From positions 310,001 to 374,000 of the forward strand of contig JAUHWC010000001.1 in the NCBI GenBank assembly GCA_030424845.1: 64,000 nt of DNA. Reading direction: 5' to 3'. Positions 27,501 through 36,990 of this stretch are shown piece by piece (position 1 is the stretch's first letter; every line of letters begins with the position of its first letter). Position numbers and translations under genes: made by a program. This stretch comes from Alphaproteobacteria bacterium (GTDB lineage Bacteria; Pseudomonadota; Alphaproteobacteria; Sphingomonadales; Sphingomonadaceae). The notes beneath the pieces are model-generated. The model was not told the origin of the DNA. It did not search any database and saw only the letters and a list, made by a program, of their open reading frames with translations.

Positions 27501-30044
27501 TCATCCCTTCTTCTTTGCTGCCGCCTTTTTCTTTGCCGGCTTCTTCTTCGCAGCCTTCTTGCGGCCTTTCTTGGCAGGCCCCTTCGCAATGCGGGCGCGG
27601 ATCAGTTCGATGGCCTGTTCCTCGGTCACGTCCTCCGGCTTTGTGTCCTTGGGAACCGTGGCGTGGTTGGTGCCATCGGTGACATAGGGGCCATAGCGGC
27701 CCGGCAGGACCTTCATTTCCTCACCGGTATCCGGGTGCTTGCCGAAGGTCTTGATCGGTTCCGCCTTGGCACGACCTGCTCCGCCCTTGCGGTTGGCAGC
27801 TTCGGCCAGCAGCGTAACAGCGGCATTCATGCCGGTATCGAACACGTCCCGCGTGCTGGAGAGCTTGGCATAACTGCCATCATGGCGCAGGTAAGGACCA
27901 TAGCGACCGATGGAGGCTTCGATCGGCTTGCCGCTTTCGGGATGGTTGCCGATGATGCGCGGCAGCGAGAGCAGCTTCAAAGCCCATTCGAGGTCGAAAT
28001 CGTCAAGGTCCTTCGGGATCGAGGCACGCTTGGCGTCCTTGCCCTCGCCCAGCTGGACGTATGGGCCATAGCGGCCCGTCTTGCGTTCCACATCAAGGCC
28101 CGTTTCCGGGTCATTGCCCATTACGGAGTCATCCGAACCGTCCCCCTCGCCCGGCTGGCCGAACTTCCGGCGGAAGGTGCATTCGGGATAGTTGGAGCAA
28201 CCGATGAACGCGCCGAAGCGCCCGCCGCGCAATGCCAGGCGGCCAGGCTCGCGCCCATCGGCAAGGCACTTCTGGCACACGCGCGGATCCGTGCCCTCCT
28301 CGGTCTTTGGGAAGAGGTAGTCCGACAGGTATTCGTCCAGCGCCTCGGTCACTTCCGACGGGAGCTGGTCCATCACGTCGTCTGCCTTGGGCTTGAAGTC
28401 CTTCCAGAATTCGCTCAGCAGCGCCTTCCATTCCTCGCGCCCGCCGGAAACCTCGTCCAGCTCGTCTTCCATGCCCGCGGTGAAGTCATAGGCGACGTAG
28501 CGGGGGAAGAAGCGTTCGAGGAACGCTGTCAAGAGCCGCCCTGAATCCTCTGCAAAGAAACGGTTTTTCTCCATTCGAACATAGTCGCGATCGCGCAGCG
28601 TCTGGATGGTGGAGGCATAGGTGGACGGACGGCCGATACCGAGTTCCTCCAGCCGCTTCACCAGGCTCGCCTCGGAGAAACGCGGTGGCGGCTGGGTGAA
28701 GTGCTGGGTGGCATCCACCCCCTTCTTCATCGGGCTGTCACCCTTGCGCATTACCGGCAGCAGGCCGTCATCGTCATCGTCGGACTTCTCGTCGCGCCCC
28801 TCGCTGTAGACCGCGATGAAGCCGGGGAACTTGATCACCTGCCCCGTGGCGCGCAACTCGTGCTGGCCGGTGGGATCACGCATGGTCACGGTGGTGCGTT
28901 CAAGCTGGGCGGTTGCCATCTGGCTGGCCATGGCGCGCTTAAAAATGAGGTCATACAGCTTCGCCTCGTCACCGGAACCGGCGCGATCCTTCCGGAAATC
29001 GGTCGGGCGGATCGCTTCATGCGCTTCCTGCGCGTTCTTGGCCTTGGTGGCATAGAAGCGCGGCTTTTCCGGCAGGTAGGCGGAATCGTAGCGATCACCG
29101 ATGGCATCGCGGCAGGCGGCAATCGCGCTGCCATCCATCTGCACGCCATCGGTTCGCATGTAGGTGATCGCGCCCGCTTCATAGAGCGACTGGGCGCAGC
29201 GCATGGTGTGGCTGGCGGAAAAGCCCAGCTTGCGTGCGGCTTCCTGTTGCAGGGTGGAAGTGGTGAACGGCGGGGCGGGATTGCGCTTCAGCGGCTTGGT
29301 TTCGACATCCTCGACCGTGAAGCGCGCTTGCTCCACCGCCGCCTTGGCAGCTTCAGCCGTGCCACAGTCCGAGATCGTCATCTTGTCGATCTTTTCGCCG
29401 GCATATTTCACCAGGCGCGCATCAAAGCCGGTGCCATCCTGCTCCATCTGCGCGGTGACAGACCAGTATTCCTGCGGGATGAAGGCCTCGATCTCCCGCT
29501 CGCGATCAACGATCAGGCGCAGGGCCACGGATTGCACGCGGCCAGCACTTTTCGCTCCGGGCAGCTTGCGCCAAAGCACCGGGCTGAGGGTGAAGCCGAA
29601 CAGGTAATCCAGCGCACGCCGGGCGAGATAGGCATCGATCAGGTCCTGGTCGAGCGCACGCGGGGCCTTCATCGCCTCCGTCACCGCAGCCTTGGTGATG
29701 GCGTTGAACGTCACCCGCTCCACATCGGCAGGCAGCGCCTTGCGCTTCTTGAGCAGGTCCATGACATGCCAGCTGATCGCCTCGCCCTCGCGATCGGGGT
29801 CAGTCGCCAGGATCAGGCGATCCGCCTTCTTCGCCGCATCGGCGATGGCCTTCACCTGGTCACGGTTGCGCTTGTCGGCATAGACTTCCCAATCCATCGC
29901 GAAACCATCATCGGGCCGCACGCTGCCATCCTTGGGAGGCAGGTCGCGCACATGGCCGTAAGAAGCCAGGACCTTGAAGTCCTTGCCGAGGTACTTCTCG
30001 ATGGTTTTCGCCTTGGCGGGCGATTCGACGATAACAAGCTGCAT
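27501..30044 (-). CDS. topA: DNA topoisomerase I
   Basis: Type IA topoisomerase that relaxes negative supercoils. The 847-residue protein has the TOPRIM start (QLVIVESPAKAKTIEKYLG), DPDREGEAISWH metal-binding motif, the active-site region AITYMRTDGVQMD with the nucleophilic Tyr, a zinc-ribbon (CQKCLADGREPGRL... CSNYPEC) and a long C-terminal region with repeated GRYGPY units ending in a Lys/Ala-rich tail (PAKKGRKKAAKKKPAKKK). Downstream of dprA, as in many alphaproteobacteria, here with a membrane-protein gene in between. Confidence 0.97.
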   Translation of the reverse strand: MQLVIVESPAKAKTIEKYLGKDFKVLASYGHVRDLPPKDGSVRPDDGFAMDWEVYADKRNRDQVKAIADAAKKADRLILATDPDREGEAISWHVMDLLKKRKALPADVERVTFNAITKAAVTEAMKAPRALDQDLIDAYLARRALDYLFGFTLSPVLWRKLPGAKSAGRVQSVALRLIVDREREIEAFIPQEYWSVTAQMEQDGTGFDARLVKYAGEKIDKMTISDCGTAEAAKAAVEQARFTVEDVETKPLKRNPAPPFTTSTLQQEAARKLGFSASHTMRCAQSLYEAGAITYMRTDGVQMDGSAIAACRDAIGDRYDSAYLPEKPRFYATKAKNAQEAHEAIRPTDFRKDRAGSGDEAKLYDLIFKRAMASQMATAQLERTTVTMRDPTGQHELRATGQVIKFPGFIAVYSEGRDEKSDDDDDGLLPVMRKGDSPMKKGVDATQHFTQPPPRFSEASLVKRLEELGIGRPSTYASTIQTLRDRDYVRMEKNRFFAEDSGRLLTAFLERFFPRYVAYDFTAGMEDELDEVSGGREEWKALLSEFWKDFKPKADDVMDQLPSEVTEALDEYLSDYLFPKTEEGTDPRVCQKCLADGREPGRLALRGGRFGAFIGCSNYPECTFRRKFGQPGEGDGSDDSVMGNDPETGLDVERKTGRYGPYVQLGEGKDAKRASIPKDLDDFDLEWALKLLSLPRIIGNHPESGKPIEASIGRYGPYLRHDGSYAKLSSTRDVFDTGMNAAVTLLAEAANRKGGAGRAKAEPIKTFGKHPDTGEEMKVLPGRYGPYVTDGTNHATVPKDTKPEDVTEEQAIELIRARIAKGPAKKGRKKAAKKKPAKKKAAAKKKG

Positions 30045-30144
30045 GATGGAGAAAGGCTGTCCCTACACGTGTACGTACGCGCGAGGGTGCTTGCCTTTAT
30101 CCGGATTCGTCAAGCGGGCAAATGGCCCATGCTTGATGCTGGGA

Positions 30145-30849
30145 TCAGGAAAAGACCTCTTCCAGTTGATCGGCCTCGTCCTGCAGCAGCACATAGGCGG
30201 CAATCCCGAAGGCGGGCGTGATGGTATTGACCAGCGCCTCCATCAAGGCGCTGACCACGCCGCCAGCAACAGGGCTGATGACCGTGAAAACCGAGGTGAT
30301 GATACCAAGGACAATGATCAGCACGATCAGCATGGCAAGCCCTGCCAGGAAGATCGTCATCGCGTTGCCGCGGGTCACTTCCCAGCTGGCGCGCAGCGAA
30401 TCCACCACGCCTTCGCGCCCGCTGAGCAAGTAGCCGCTCGCCGCCGTCCAGCGGACCATCAGGATGATGCCGGGAACGATCAGCAACAGGAAGCCGACGA
30501 CCAGGCCAATGGCGGAAAGGATGCTCAACCCGACGTAGGGCCAGAAGCGGTTTTCATCATTCACGATGCGGTTGCGCGAGGCGAGATAGGTCTTCGACAG
30601 CCAATACAGGCCGATCACCGTGCCGATGGCAACCGCCAGGTCGAGCAAGCCGCCTGCAAGGCCGGCGGTTTGGGAAACCGTGTCACCAAAGCCGAACAGG
30701 CTGGCGGTCGATTCCGTCAGCCCCATGGCAGTGCCGAATGCCGTAAGCCCGCCGATCACTGCGGTGAAGATGAGGACCGGCTGAAGGTTGTCCTGTACAA
30801 GCGCAACCGTCTCACCCAGCAGCGCACCGATATCCATCTGCTTTGCCAT
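30145..30849 (-). CDS. Multi-pass membrane protein (glycerophosphodiester-phosphodiesterase membrane-domain-like)
   Basis: A 234-residue protein with about six hydrophobic segments, starting with a cytoplasmic MDIGALLGETVALVQDNL. The middle segment LLLIVPGIILMVRWTAASG and the following SLRASWEVTRGNAMTIF are the usual signature of a poorly characterised family of membrane proteins (DUF-type or GPDPase membrane domain). ATG 30849 has a GGGGGAAA ribosome-binding site; a GTG-like extension to 30879 is unlikely. It lies between dprA and topA on the same strand. The function is not known. Confidence 0.8.
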   Translation of the reverse strand: MAKQMDIGALLGETVALVQDNLQPVLIFTAVIGGLTAFGTAMGLTESTASLFGFGDTVSQTAGLAGGLLDLAVAIGTVIGLYWLSKTYLASRNRIVNDENRFWPYVGLSILSAIGLVVGFLLLIVPGIILMVRWTAASGYLLSGREGVVDSLRASWEVTRGNAMTIFLAGLAMLIVLIIVLGIITSVFTVISPVAGGVVSALMEALVNTITPAFGIAAYVLLQDEADQLEEVFS

Positions 30850-30925
30850 CGAAATTTCCCCCGTTCCAAGGCATGGCACGATACACCAGACCGGCTGCAG
30901 GGCAAGAAGCGGATCGGCCTAGCAG

Positions 30926-32058
30926 TCAGCCTGCCGCAGCCAGGCTCACGCGGCCGCCGGCATGGCGTTCGAGCCGCCCGGCGATTTCCAGTTCCAGCAG
31001 CGCCATCTGCACCGCGCCTGCGCTCTGCCCGCTCTGGCGTACCAGTTCGTCCACCGGAACAGGCGCCGTGGTCAGCAAACGAGCAATGTCAGCTGCATCG
31101 GCCGGTTCGGTATCGTAATCGATATCGCAATGATCGAAGGCAGACACCGGTTCGCGGAAAGTCGAGCGGGGATTGCCGTCAAAGCCGGAGAGAAGCTCCA
31201 CAACGTCCTCCGGCGAATGCACGAGCACTGCGCCTTCACGGATCAGCTTGTTGCAGCCCTCGCTGCGCGGTTCGAGCGGGCTGCCGGGGATCGCCATGAC
31301 CTCGCGCCCCGCCTCGCCTGCCAGCCTTGCCGTGATGAGCGAACCGGACTTCGGCGCGGCTTCCACCACCAGCGTGCCCGCCGAAAGGCCTGCGATGATC
31401 CGGTTGCGCTTGGGAAACAGCTGGCCGCGCGGGCTGGTGCCGGGCACCTCCTCGGCGATCAACAGGCCTTCGCTGGCGACGCGTTCCTGCAAGTCCTCGT
31501 GCTGCGGGGATAGGTGATGTCGATACCGCTGGCGATCACGCCGATGGTGCCGCCCATCGCCGCACCCAATGCCCCTTCATGCGCCGCGCCATCGATCCCG
31601 CGCGCCAGGCCCGAGACGATTGTGAACCCCTCGCCCGCAAGTGCGGAAGCGAAGTCACGCGCGAGTTTCACCGCTGCGGCAGAGGCGTTGCGCGCACCGA
31701 CCATGGCCACGCATGGCTGGGCCGCCAGCGACAGCTTGCCGCGCACGGTCAGGATCGGCGGCGCGCCCTCGATCTCCCGCAGCATGGCCGGGTATTCGTC
31801 CATGTCATGAAACAGGTAGCGCGCACCGGCCTTGCGCACGGCTGCCACCTCGTCCTCGATCCGGTTGGCAGGGGCAGCGCGATACTGGCGCTTCCCCTTG
31901 GCCGCGAGATCCGGAAGTGCCTCGAGCGCAGCCGCAGCAGTTCCGAAGCGCCGCAGGAGCTGGTGAAAGCTGACCGGGCCGATATTTGGCGAGCGCAGCA
32001 GGCGGATGCGGGCAAAAGCCTCATCCTGCGACAGTGCGGGAGCCGCCGCACTCGCCAC
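30926..32058 (-). pseudogene. dprA: DNA-processing protein DprA, one frameshift
   Basis: DprA loads RecA onto incoming single-stranded DNA during natural transformation. Two frames together give the full protein of about 377 residues: SAM-like N-terminus (RIRLLRSPNIGPVSFHQLLRRFG), Rossmann core (VGARNASAAAVKLA, IVSGLARGIDGAAHEG, GTIGVIASGIDITYP) and the second part (LLIAEEVPGTSPRG, FPKRNRIIAGLSAGTLVVEA, KSGSLITARLAGEAGREV) with a C-terminal winged-helix-like domain. The break is at 31506-31509, where a C4 run (coding strand) must be C5 to read YPPQHEDLQERVASEG. The GTG start at 32058 overlaps the plsY stop (TAGTG). As written the frame ends early, so DprA would be truncated. Confidence 0.8.
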
Positions 32059-32687
32059 TATTTCTTGCTGCCCACTTTGGGTTCGGTCCCGGCCTTGAGG
32101 CGCGCGATGTTTTCGCGGTGCAGCCAGATCACCAGCGCCGCGATGATGGCCAGCACCGGCACATAGGCAAGCGCGCCCAGCACCGCCGCCGCGATCACGG
32201 CGGCGACAACCGCGCTCATCCCTGCCAGCGAGCTGATGCGGAAGATCGCCAGCATGGCAATCCAGACGCCCGCGTAGGCCAGCCCGATGGGCCAGGCGAG
32301 CCCGAAGGCGACACCGGCATTGGTGGCCACGCCCTTGCCTCCCTTGAACTTCAGCCAGACAGGGAAGCAATGGCCCAGAACCGCGCCGAGAGCCGCCATC
32401 GCAGGCAGCCCCCAATAGGTGCCGGAAGGATCAGCGGATGGCACCTGCGGGACCACGTGAGTGACGAGGAAAACCGCGAAAAAGCCCTTCGCAAGGTCCA
32501 GCAGCAGCGTGAGCGCAGCCAGGCCCTTGCTGCCGGTGCGCAGCACGTTGGTGGCGCCGATATTGCCGCTGCCGATCTTGCGCACATCGCCCTTGCCCGC
32601 CGCCAAGCTGAGCAGAAGACCAAAGGGAATCGATCCCAGTGCATATCCGAAAGCCAAGGCAAGCAGCGTTTCCATGCAACCATCCAT
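32058..32687 (-). CDS. plsY: Glycerol-3-phosphate acyltransferase PlsY
   Basis: Membrane enzyme that acylates glycerol-3-phosphate from acyl-phosphate, the first step of phospholipid synthesis. The 209-residue protein has about five membrane spans and the conserved motifs GSIPFGLLLSLAAGKGDVRKIGSGNIGATNVLR, HCFPVWLKFKGGKGVATNAGV and the C-terminal HRENIARLKAGTEPK, each shown in part. Start ATG 32687 is preferred for its GGAGG site; ATG 32675 (METLLAL) is possible. Its stop overlaps the dprA start, so plsY-dprA are coupled. Divergent from murI. Confidence 0.95.
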   Translation of the reverse strand: MDGCMETLLALAFGYALGSIPFGLLLSLAAGKGDVRKIGSGNIGATNVLRTGSKGLAALTLLLDLAKGFFAVFLVTHVVPQVPSADPSGTYWGLPAMAALGAVLGHCFPVWLKFKGGKGVATNAGVAFGLAWPIGLAYAGVWIAMLAIFRISSLAGMSAVVAAVIAAAVLGALAYVPVLAIIAALVIWLHRENIARLKAGTEPKVGSKK

Positions 32688-32817
32688 ACCGCCTCCGGCC
32701 GTGAATGGCAGGGGGAAAATCATCCGCTTTCGAACTGGATAGCGCCCCGCTGCAATTGCACCGGCGCGGTTTGCGCGAGAGATTGACGCTGCGCGCAGCC
32801 TCGGCCATTTCGGCTGC

Positions 32818-33615
32818 ATGGTCGATCCTGCGGCACCCATCCTGATCTTCGATTCCGGCGTAGGCGGCCTCACCATGCTGGCCGAAGTGCGCAAGCTCCT
32901 GCCTGAAGCACCGGTCATCTATGTCGCGGATGAGGCTGCGCTGCCTTATGGCGACAAGTCGGAGGCCGAGATTGCCGCGCGGGTCTGCGGTTTGCTGGGG
33001 CGGCTGGCCGAACGGTACAACCCGCGGCTGATCTGCATCGCCTGCAACACCGCCAGCACCATTGCGCTGGGCATGGTGCGCGACGTGCTGGAAACACCGG
33101 TCGTCGGCACGGTCCCTGCCATCAAGCCTGCCGCGGAACTGACCCAGACGGGCGTGATCGGTCTGCTTGGCACCAAGGCCACCATCCGCCAGGCCTATGT
33201 CGACAACCTCGAGGCAGAGTTTGCGGCAGACAAGACCTTGCTGCGCCATGCTGCCCCGGAACTCGTCGGCGCGGCGGAGCTGAAACTTCGCGGCGGCACA
33301 CCCGACCCGGCGATCTTCGCCCGCGCCGCCGAGGGCTTGCGCTCGCAACCGGGAGGAGAGGATATCGACACCGTCGTGCTCGCCTGCACCCATTTCCCGC
33401 TGGTGGCAGACGAACTGTCCGCAGCTTTCGGTGGAAAAGTCCGTTTTGTTGACGGAGCGCAAGGCATCGCCCGCCGCATCGCTTACCTCACCCGGGGTCA
33501 GCCGTTTGCACGAAACGGCGTGGATCAGGCGATAGTGACAGGCGATGACACAGATAATCCGGCTCTCCTCGAAGCCTTCAAGCGCTTCGGAATCGGCAGA
33601 ATCCTGCCGCTTTAA
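32818..33615 (+). CDS. murI: Glutamate racemase
   Basis: Cofactor-independent racemase making D-glutamate for peptidoglycan. The 265-residue protein has the two catalytic cysteines in ACNTAST and LACTHFPL, the N-terminal Asp/Ser motif FDSGVGGL and LPYGDKS. Length and motifs are normal. It lies divergent to plsY and about 100 bases upstream of hemA on the same strand; a shared transcript is possible. Confidence 0.95.
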   Translation: MVDPAAPILIFDSGVGGLTMLAEVRKLLPEAPVIYVADEAALPYGDKSEAEIAARVCGLLGRLAERYNPRLICIACNTASTIALGMVRDVLETPVVGTVPAIKPAAELTQTGVIGLLGTKATIRQAYVDNLEAEFAADKTLLRHAAPELVGAAELKLRGGTPDPAIFARAAEGLRSQPGGEDIDTVVLACTHFPLVADELSAAFGGKVRFVDGAQGIARRIAYLTRGQPFARNGVDQAIVTGDDTDNPALLEAFKRFGIGRILPL

Positions 33616-33721
33616 TGCGAACGTTTCGCAAACTCCGCGCTTTAAACCCAAGCCCGATTTGACTAAGTCCGCAGCAACAAACGGCCGCGAATCCGAATGC
33701 GGCGCAGACCGGACACGAACG

Positions 33722-34942
33722 CTGAATTACGACCAGATCTTCGACCAGGCGATTGACCGCCTGCACACCGAGGGGCGTTACCGCGTCTTCATCGACATCC
33801 TGCGCAACAAGGGTGCCTTCCCCAATGCGCGGTGCTTTGCCGGTCACAACGGTCCCAAGCCAATCACGGTCTGGTGCTCGAACGACTATCTCGCCATGGG
33901 CCAGCACCCCAAGGTGATCGCCGCCATGGAAGAGGCGTTGCACGATGTCGGCGCGGGTTCGGGCGGTACGCGCAACATCGGCGGCAACACGCATTACCAT
34001 ATCCAGCTGGAGCAGGAGCTGGCTGACCTGCACGGCAAGGAAAGCGCGCTGCTGTTCACCAGCGGCTATGTTTCCAACGATGCCACGCTGTCCACGCTGG
34101 CCAAGCTGCTTCCGGGTTGCATCATCTTCTCGGACGAACTGAACCACGCCAGCATGATCGCCGGGATCCGCAATTCGGGTTGCGAAAAGCGCATTTTCCG
34201 CCACAATGACGTGGAACACCTGGAAGAACTGCTGGCCGCAGAAGACCCCTCCGTCCCCAAGCTGATCGCTTTCGAAAGCGTCTATTCGATGGACGGCGAT
34301 GTCGCCCCGATCCACGCGATCTGCGACCTTGCGGACAAGTACAATGCCCTGACCTACATCGACGAAGTGCATGCCGTGGGCATGTATGGCGATCACGGCG
34401 GCGGCATTTCCGAACGTGACAATGCGGCCCACCGCATCGACCTGATCGAAGGCACGCTGGGCAAGGCCTTCGGCGTGATGGGCGGTTATGTTGCCGCCAG
34501 CAAGAAGGTGATCGACTGCATCCGCAGCTACGCTCCCGGCTTCATCTTCACCACCTCGCTCAGCCCCGTGCTCGTGGCCGGCGTCCTGGCATCGGTGCGT
34601 CACCTGAAGCAGAGCAGCGAAGAGCGCGATGGCCAGCAGGCCGCCGCCGCCATGCTGAAGCAGAAGTTCCGCGATGCCGGCCTGCCGGTCATGGATTCCA
34701 CCACCCACATCGTTCCGCTGATGGTGGGCGATCCGGTGCGCGCCAAGAAGATCAGCGACATCCTGCTCGCCGAATACGGTGTCTATGTGCAGCCGATCAA
34801 CTTCCCCACCGTTCCGCGCGGTACGGAGCGACTGCGCTTCACCCCCGGCCCCTCGCACACCGAAGCCATGATGACCGAGCTAACGGAAGCCCTGGTGGAG
34901 ATCTGGGACAGGCTGGAACTGGAACTGGCCCGGGCTGCCTGA
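33722..34942 (+). CDS. hemA: 5-aminolevulinate synthase
   Basis: PLP enzyme that condenses glycine and succinyl-CoA to 5-aminolevulinate, the C4 entry to haem synthesis typical of Alphaproteobacteria. From 33722 the protein has 406 residues, normal for the family: [49 protein letters not shown] and the PLP-lysine motif [13 protein letters not shown]. The codon where the family Met is expected (xNYDQIFD) is CTG at 33722, and there is no ATG or GTG close by. An in-frame TTG at 33659 would add 21 residues, so the start is unsettled. DUF695 gene follows after 4 bases. Confidence 0.93.
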   Translation: MNYDQIFDQAIDRLHTEGRYRVFIDILRNKGAFPNARCFAGHNGPKPITVWCSNDYLAMGQHPKVIAAMEEALHDVGAGSGGTRNIGGNTHYHIQLEQELADLHGKESALLFTSGYVSNDATLSTLAKLLPGCIIFSDELNHASMIAGIRNSGCEKRIFRHNDVEHLEELLAAEDPSVPKLIAFESVYSMDGDVAPIHAICDLADKYNALTYIDEVHAVGMYGDHGGGISERDNAAHRIDLIEGTLGKAFGVMGGYVAASKKVIDCIRSYAPGFIFTTSLSPVLVAGVLASVRHLKQSSEERDGQQAAAAMLKQKFRDAGLPVMDSTTHIVPLMVGDPVRAKKISDILLAEYGVYVQPINFPTVPRGTERLRFTPGPSHTEAMMTELTEALVEIWDRLELELARAA

Positions 34943-34946
34943 GGCA

Positions 34947-35384
34947 GTGGGGCTTTTCCCGGACGACGAATGGACCTTCGCCACTGGCGAAACTCCTGAC
35001 GGACCGATCCTTGTCCGCATCAGGACGGGTGAACCCGGACCGGAGGACTGCGAGCATTTCCGCAACCTGGTGATCGTGCGCTGGGCCTATGACCCTGCAG
35101 AGAACGGCGGCCTTCCGTCAGCCGCCGTGATCGAGAAGATGGAAGTGCTGGAAGAGGCCCTCTTCGCGCAGTTTGACGAGGACTCTGCGATTGGTTGCGG
35201 CGTGGCGGTCATGACGCTGGCCGGAACGCGCGAATGGCGCTTCTACACGCCCGATACCCCACAGTTCGCAGCAGGCTTCAACGCCGCGCTGGACGGGCTG
35301 CCCATCTTCCCCATCGAGATCGAGACATTTTCCGATCCGGACTGGAATGCCTTCGCGGAATTGAAGCCCCGGCCAGAAAGCTGA
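34947..35384 (+). CDS. DUF695-family protein
   Basis: A 145-residue soluble protein starting at GTG 34947, 4 bases after hemA, so likely co-transcribed. The pattern DEWTFATGETPDGPILVRI, CEHFRNLVIVRWAYDP, GVAVMTLAGTREWRFYTPD and FSDPDW matches the DUF695 family, which is common in proteobacteria but has no known function. No signal peptide or catalytic motif is visible. Confidence 0.8.
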   Translation: MGLFPDDEWTFATGETPDGPILVRIRTGEPGPEDCEHFRNLVIVRWAYDPAENGGLPSAAVIEKMEVLEEALFAQFDEDSAIGCGVAVMTLAGTREWRFYTPDTPQFAAGFNAALDGLPIFPIEIETFSDPDWNAFAELKPRPES

Positions 35385-35479
35385 CGCAGATCAATGCGGC
35401 CTTTGCTGCATGATGCGATCCAGCAATCGTGGCTACCGTGCCATCCCCGAGCACGGGGCCCGGAAACGGGAGAATCGCA

Positions 35480-36022
35480 ATGAACCGCCTGAAGGTATTA
35501 TCCACCCTTCCCCTCTGCGCCCTGGCGCTGGCAAGTTGCCAGCAGGCAGAGGAGGCCCCCGCCGCTCCGGCAGAAGCGAGCCTCGCGCAGGTCACGCTGC
35601 CGGTCAGCATCAATGCCGCAATGGTCGGCATCATCGACCAATCCGCCGATTTCATCTGGGCGGTCGGCAACGGCGACATGCCGCGGAACGATCATGACTG
35701 GGACCAGGTGCGCGGCGCTGTCTATGACATGATCCTGGGCGGACAGGTGATCCAGATGGAAGGCACCGGCGAATTCGACGCGCAATGGGTGGCCAACACC
35801 GATTGGCAGACCCATTCCGAGGACCTGACCCGGATCGGCCAGGATGCCCTGCCGCTGGTTGAAGCGAAGTCCGAAGATGTGGAGGCATGGCGCGCCATCG
35901 GTGACAGGCTGGTGCAGAACTGCCTTGCCTGCCACGAACTGTTCAAGCCGGAAGTGCCCAGCCAGGGCATCCTGCATGAATCGACCGAGCGGGAATCGCG
36001 CGGCATCAGCATTTTCGACTGA
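35480..36022 (+). CDS. Lipoprotein cytochrome c' (class II c-type cytochrome)
   Basis: A 180-residue exported protein with a lipoprotein signal (LPLCALALASC, lipobox LASC). The single haem-binding motif CLACH lies near the C-terminus (about residues 153-157), as in class II cytochromes c', and the body is predicted helical (SINAAMVGIIDQSADFIW). Cytochromes c' bind NO and can serve in nitrosative stress or electron transfer; the partner is not known. ATG 35480 has GGGAG upstream; an in-frame start at 35429 would disrupt the signal. Confidence 0.85.
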   Translation: MNRLKVLSTLPLCALALASCQQAEEAPAAPAEASLAQVTLPVSINAAMVGIIDQSADFIWAVGNGDMPRNDHDWDQVRGAVYDMILGGQVIQMEGTGEFDAQWVANTDWQTHSEDLTRIGQDALPLVEAKSEDVEAWRAIGDRLVQNCLACHELFKPEVPSQGILHESTERESRGISIFD

Positions 36023-36040
36023 CCGAACGAATTTGGCGAT

Positions 36041-36076
36041 GCAGGCCGGCAACGCATTCCTGCGCGGCCGGCCTGC
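36041..36076. terminator. Perfect 10-bp inverted repeat between convergent genes
   Basis: GCAGGCCGGC (36041-36050) pairs with GCCGGCCTGC (36067-36076). It lies between the convergent cytochrome c' and universal stress protein genes and probably works as a terminator hairpin, although neither side has a clear T run. Confidence 0.45.
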
Positions 36077-36082
36077 GGCGCT

Positions 36083-36898
36083 TCAGGCTCGTACCGGGCT
36101 GATCACGATGGTGTCGATTGCAGAGTAGCCCAGCAGGGCATTGGCCTGGCTGCCAAGGGTCGCGTGCCGAAAACCGCTTTCCCCGTGCGAACCGAGGACC
36201 AGCAAGTCCAGGTCCTCCTCCACCACGGTACTGGCGATGCCGCGATGCGGATCGCCATAGACAAGATGCGTGGTGACGCGTGCCGCGATGTCTTCGGGCA
36301 CTGATGCCATGAATTCCGCAAAGACCTTCGCTTCGGCATCACGAACCTGGTCCTTTACATATTCGGCCTTCTGCAACCCCTCGAAAGGCACGCGATACGC
36401 GTGGATCAGATGCAAAGGGGTTTCCGGGAAGAGCCGCGCAGCCTGCTTCAAGGCCTCCAGCGAAGTCTGCGAAAAATCCGTCGCCACCCCTATTCGCCGA
36501 TAGGGTCCACGTGGCCGTTTCTTCACCACCAGAACCGGCTGCGCGCAGTGGCGCAGCACGTGGTCTACTGCGGTGCCGAGAAAGTAATCGCCGATGGAAT
36601 TGTAGCGCGCCACACCCATGACGATGATCGCCGCACCAAGCTGTTCCGCCGCATCGTGGATCGCTTCTCCGATGCGACCTTCAGGGTAGATGATGCGCGT
36701 ATCCGCTCCGTCACCCGGAAGGACATCTTTCACGGCTCGATCGAGTTGTGCCGTGTCGACGGGCTTTCCCGGCTTGTGTTCAAGGACGTGAGCAAGAACC
36801 ACTTCGCCATCAAGCTGGTCAGCCAGCAGGAATGCGCGATCAATGGCCCTGTCTGTCCGGGCGCTGAAATCGGTGGCAACGAGAATTGGTTGCTTCAT
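36083..36898 (-). CDS. Universal stress protein, tandem UspA domains
   Basis: A 271-residue protein made of two UspA folds (about residues 1-130 and 137-271). Each begins with a hydrophobic strand ending in ATDFS (PILVATDFSARTD and IGVATDFSQTS). The second domain keeps the ATP-binding pattern GSHGESGFRHATLGSQA, and the first has a looser form (MGVARYNSIGDYFLGTA). Such proteins modulate stress survival in the cytoplasm. It sits next to a cytochrome c' gene, which may hint at respiratory or nitrosative stress, but regulation is not visible in the sequence. Confidence 0.9.
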   Translation of the reverse strand: MKQPILVATDFSARTDRAIDRAFLLADQLDGEVVLAHVLEHKPGKPVDTAQLDRAVKDVLPGDGADTRIIYPEGRIGEAIHDAAEQLGAAIIVMGVARYNSIGDYFLGTAVDHVLRHCAQPVLVVKKRPRGPYRRIGVATDFSQTSLEALKQAARLFPETPLHLIHAYRVPFEGLQKAEYVKDQVRDAEAKVFAEFMASVPEDIAARVTTHLVYGDPHRGIASTVVEEDLDLLVLGSHGESGFRHATLGSQANALLGYSAIDTIVISPVRA

Positions 36899-36990
36899 TG
36901 GGACTCTCCTGTCCCACCCCGGCGATCAGGGATAACGCAGGGGGGCCAGGAGAAGTAAACACCACTCGGACCGCTTTGCGGCCCGACAGA

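Noticed and set aside
30045-30144. Palindromic ACACGTGT/GTACGTAC stretch upstream of topA
   Set aside because: Short palindromes only; no known binding motif and no downstream gene structure needing it.
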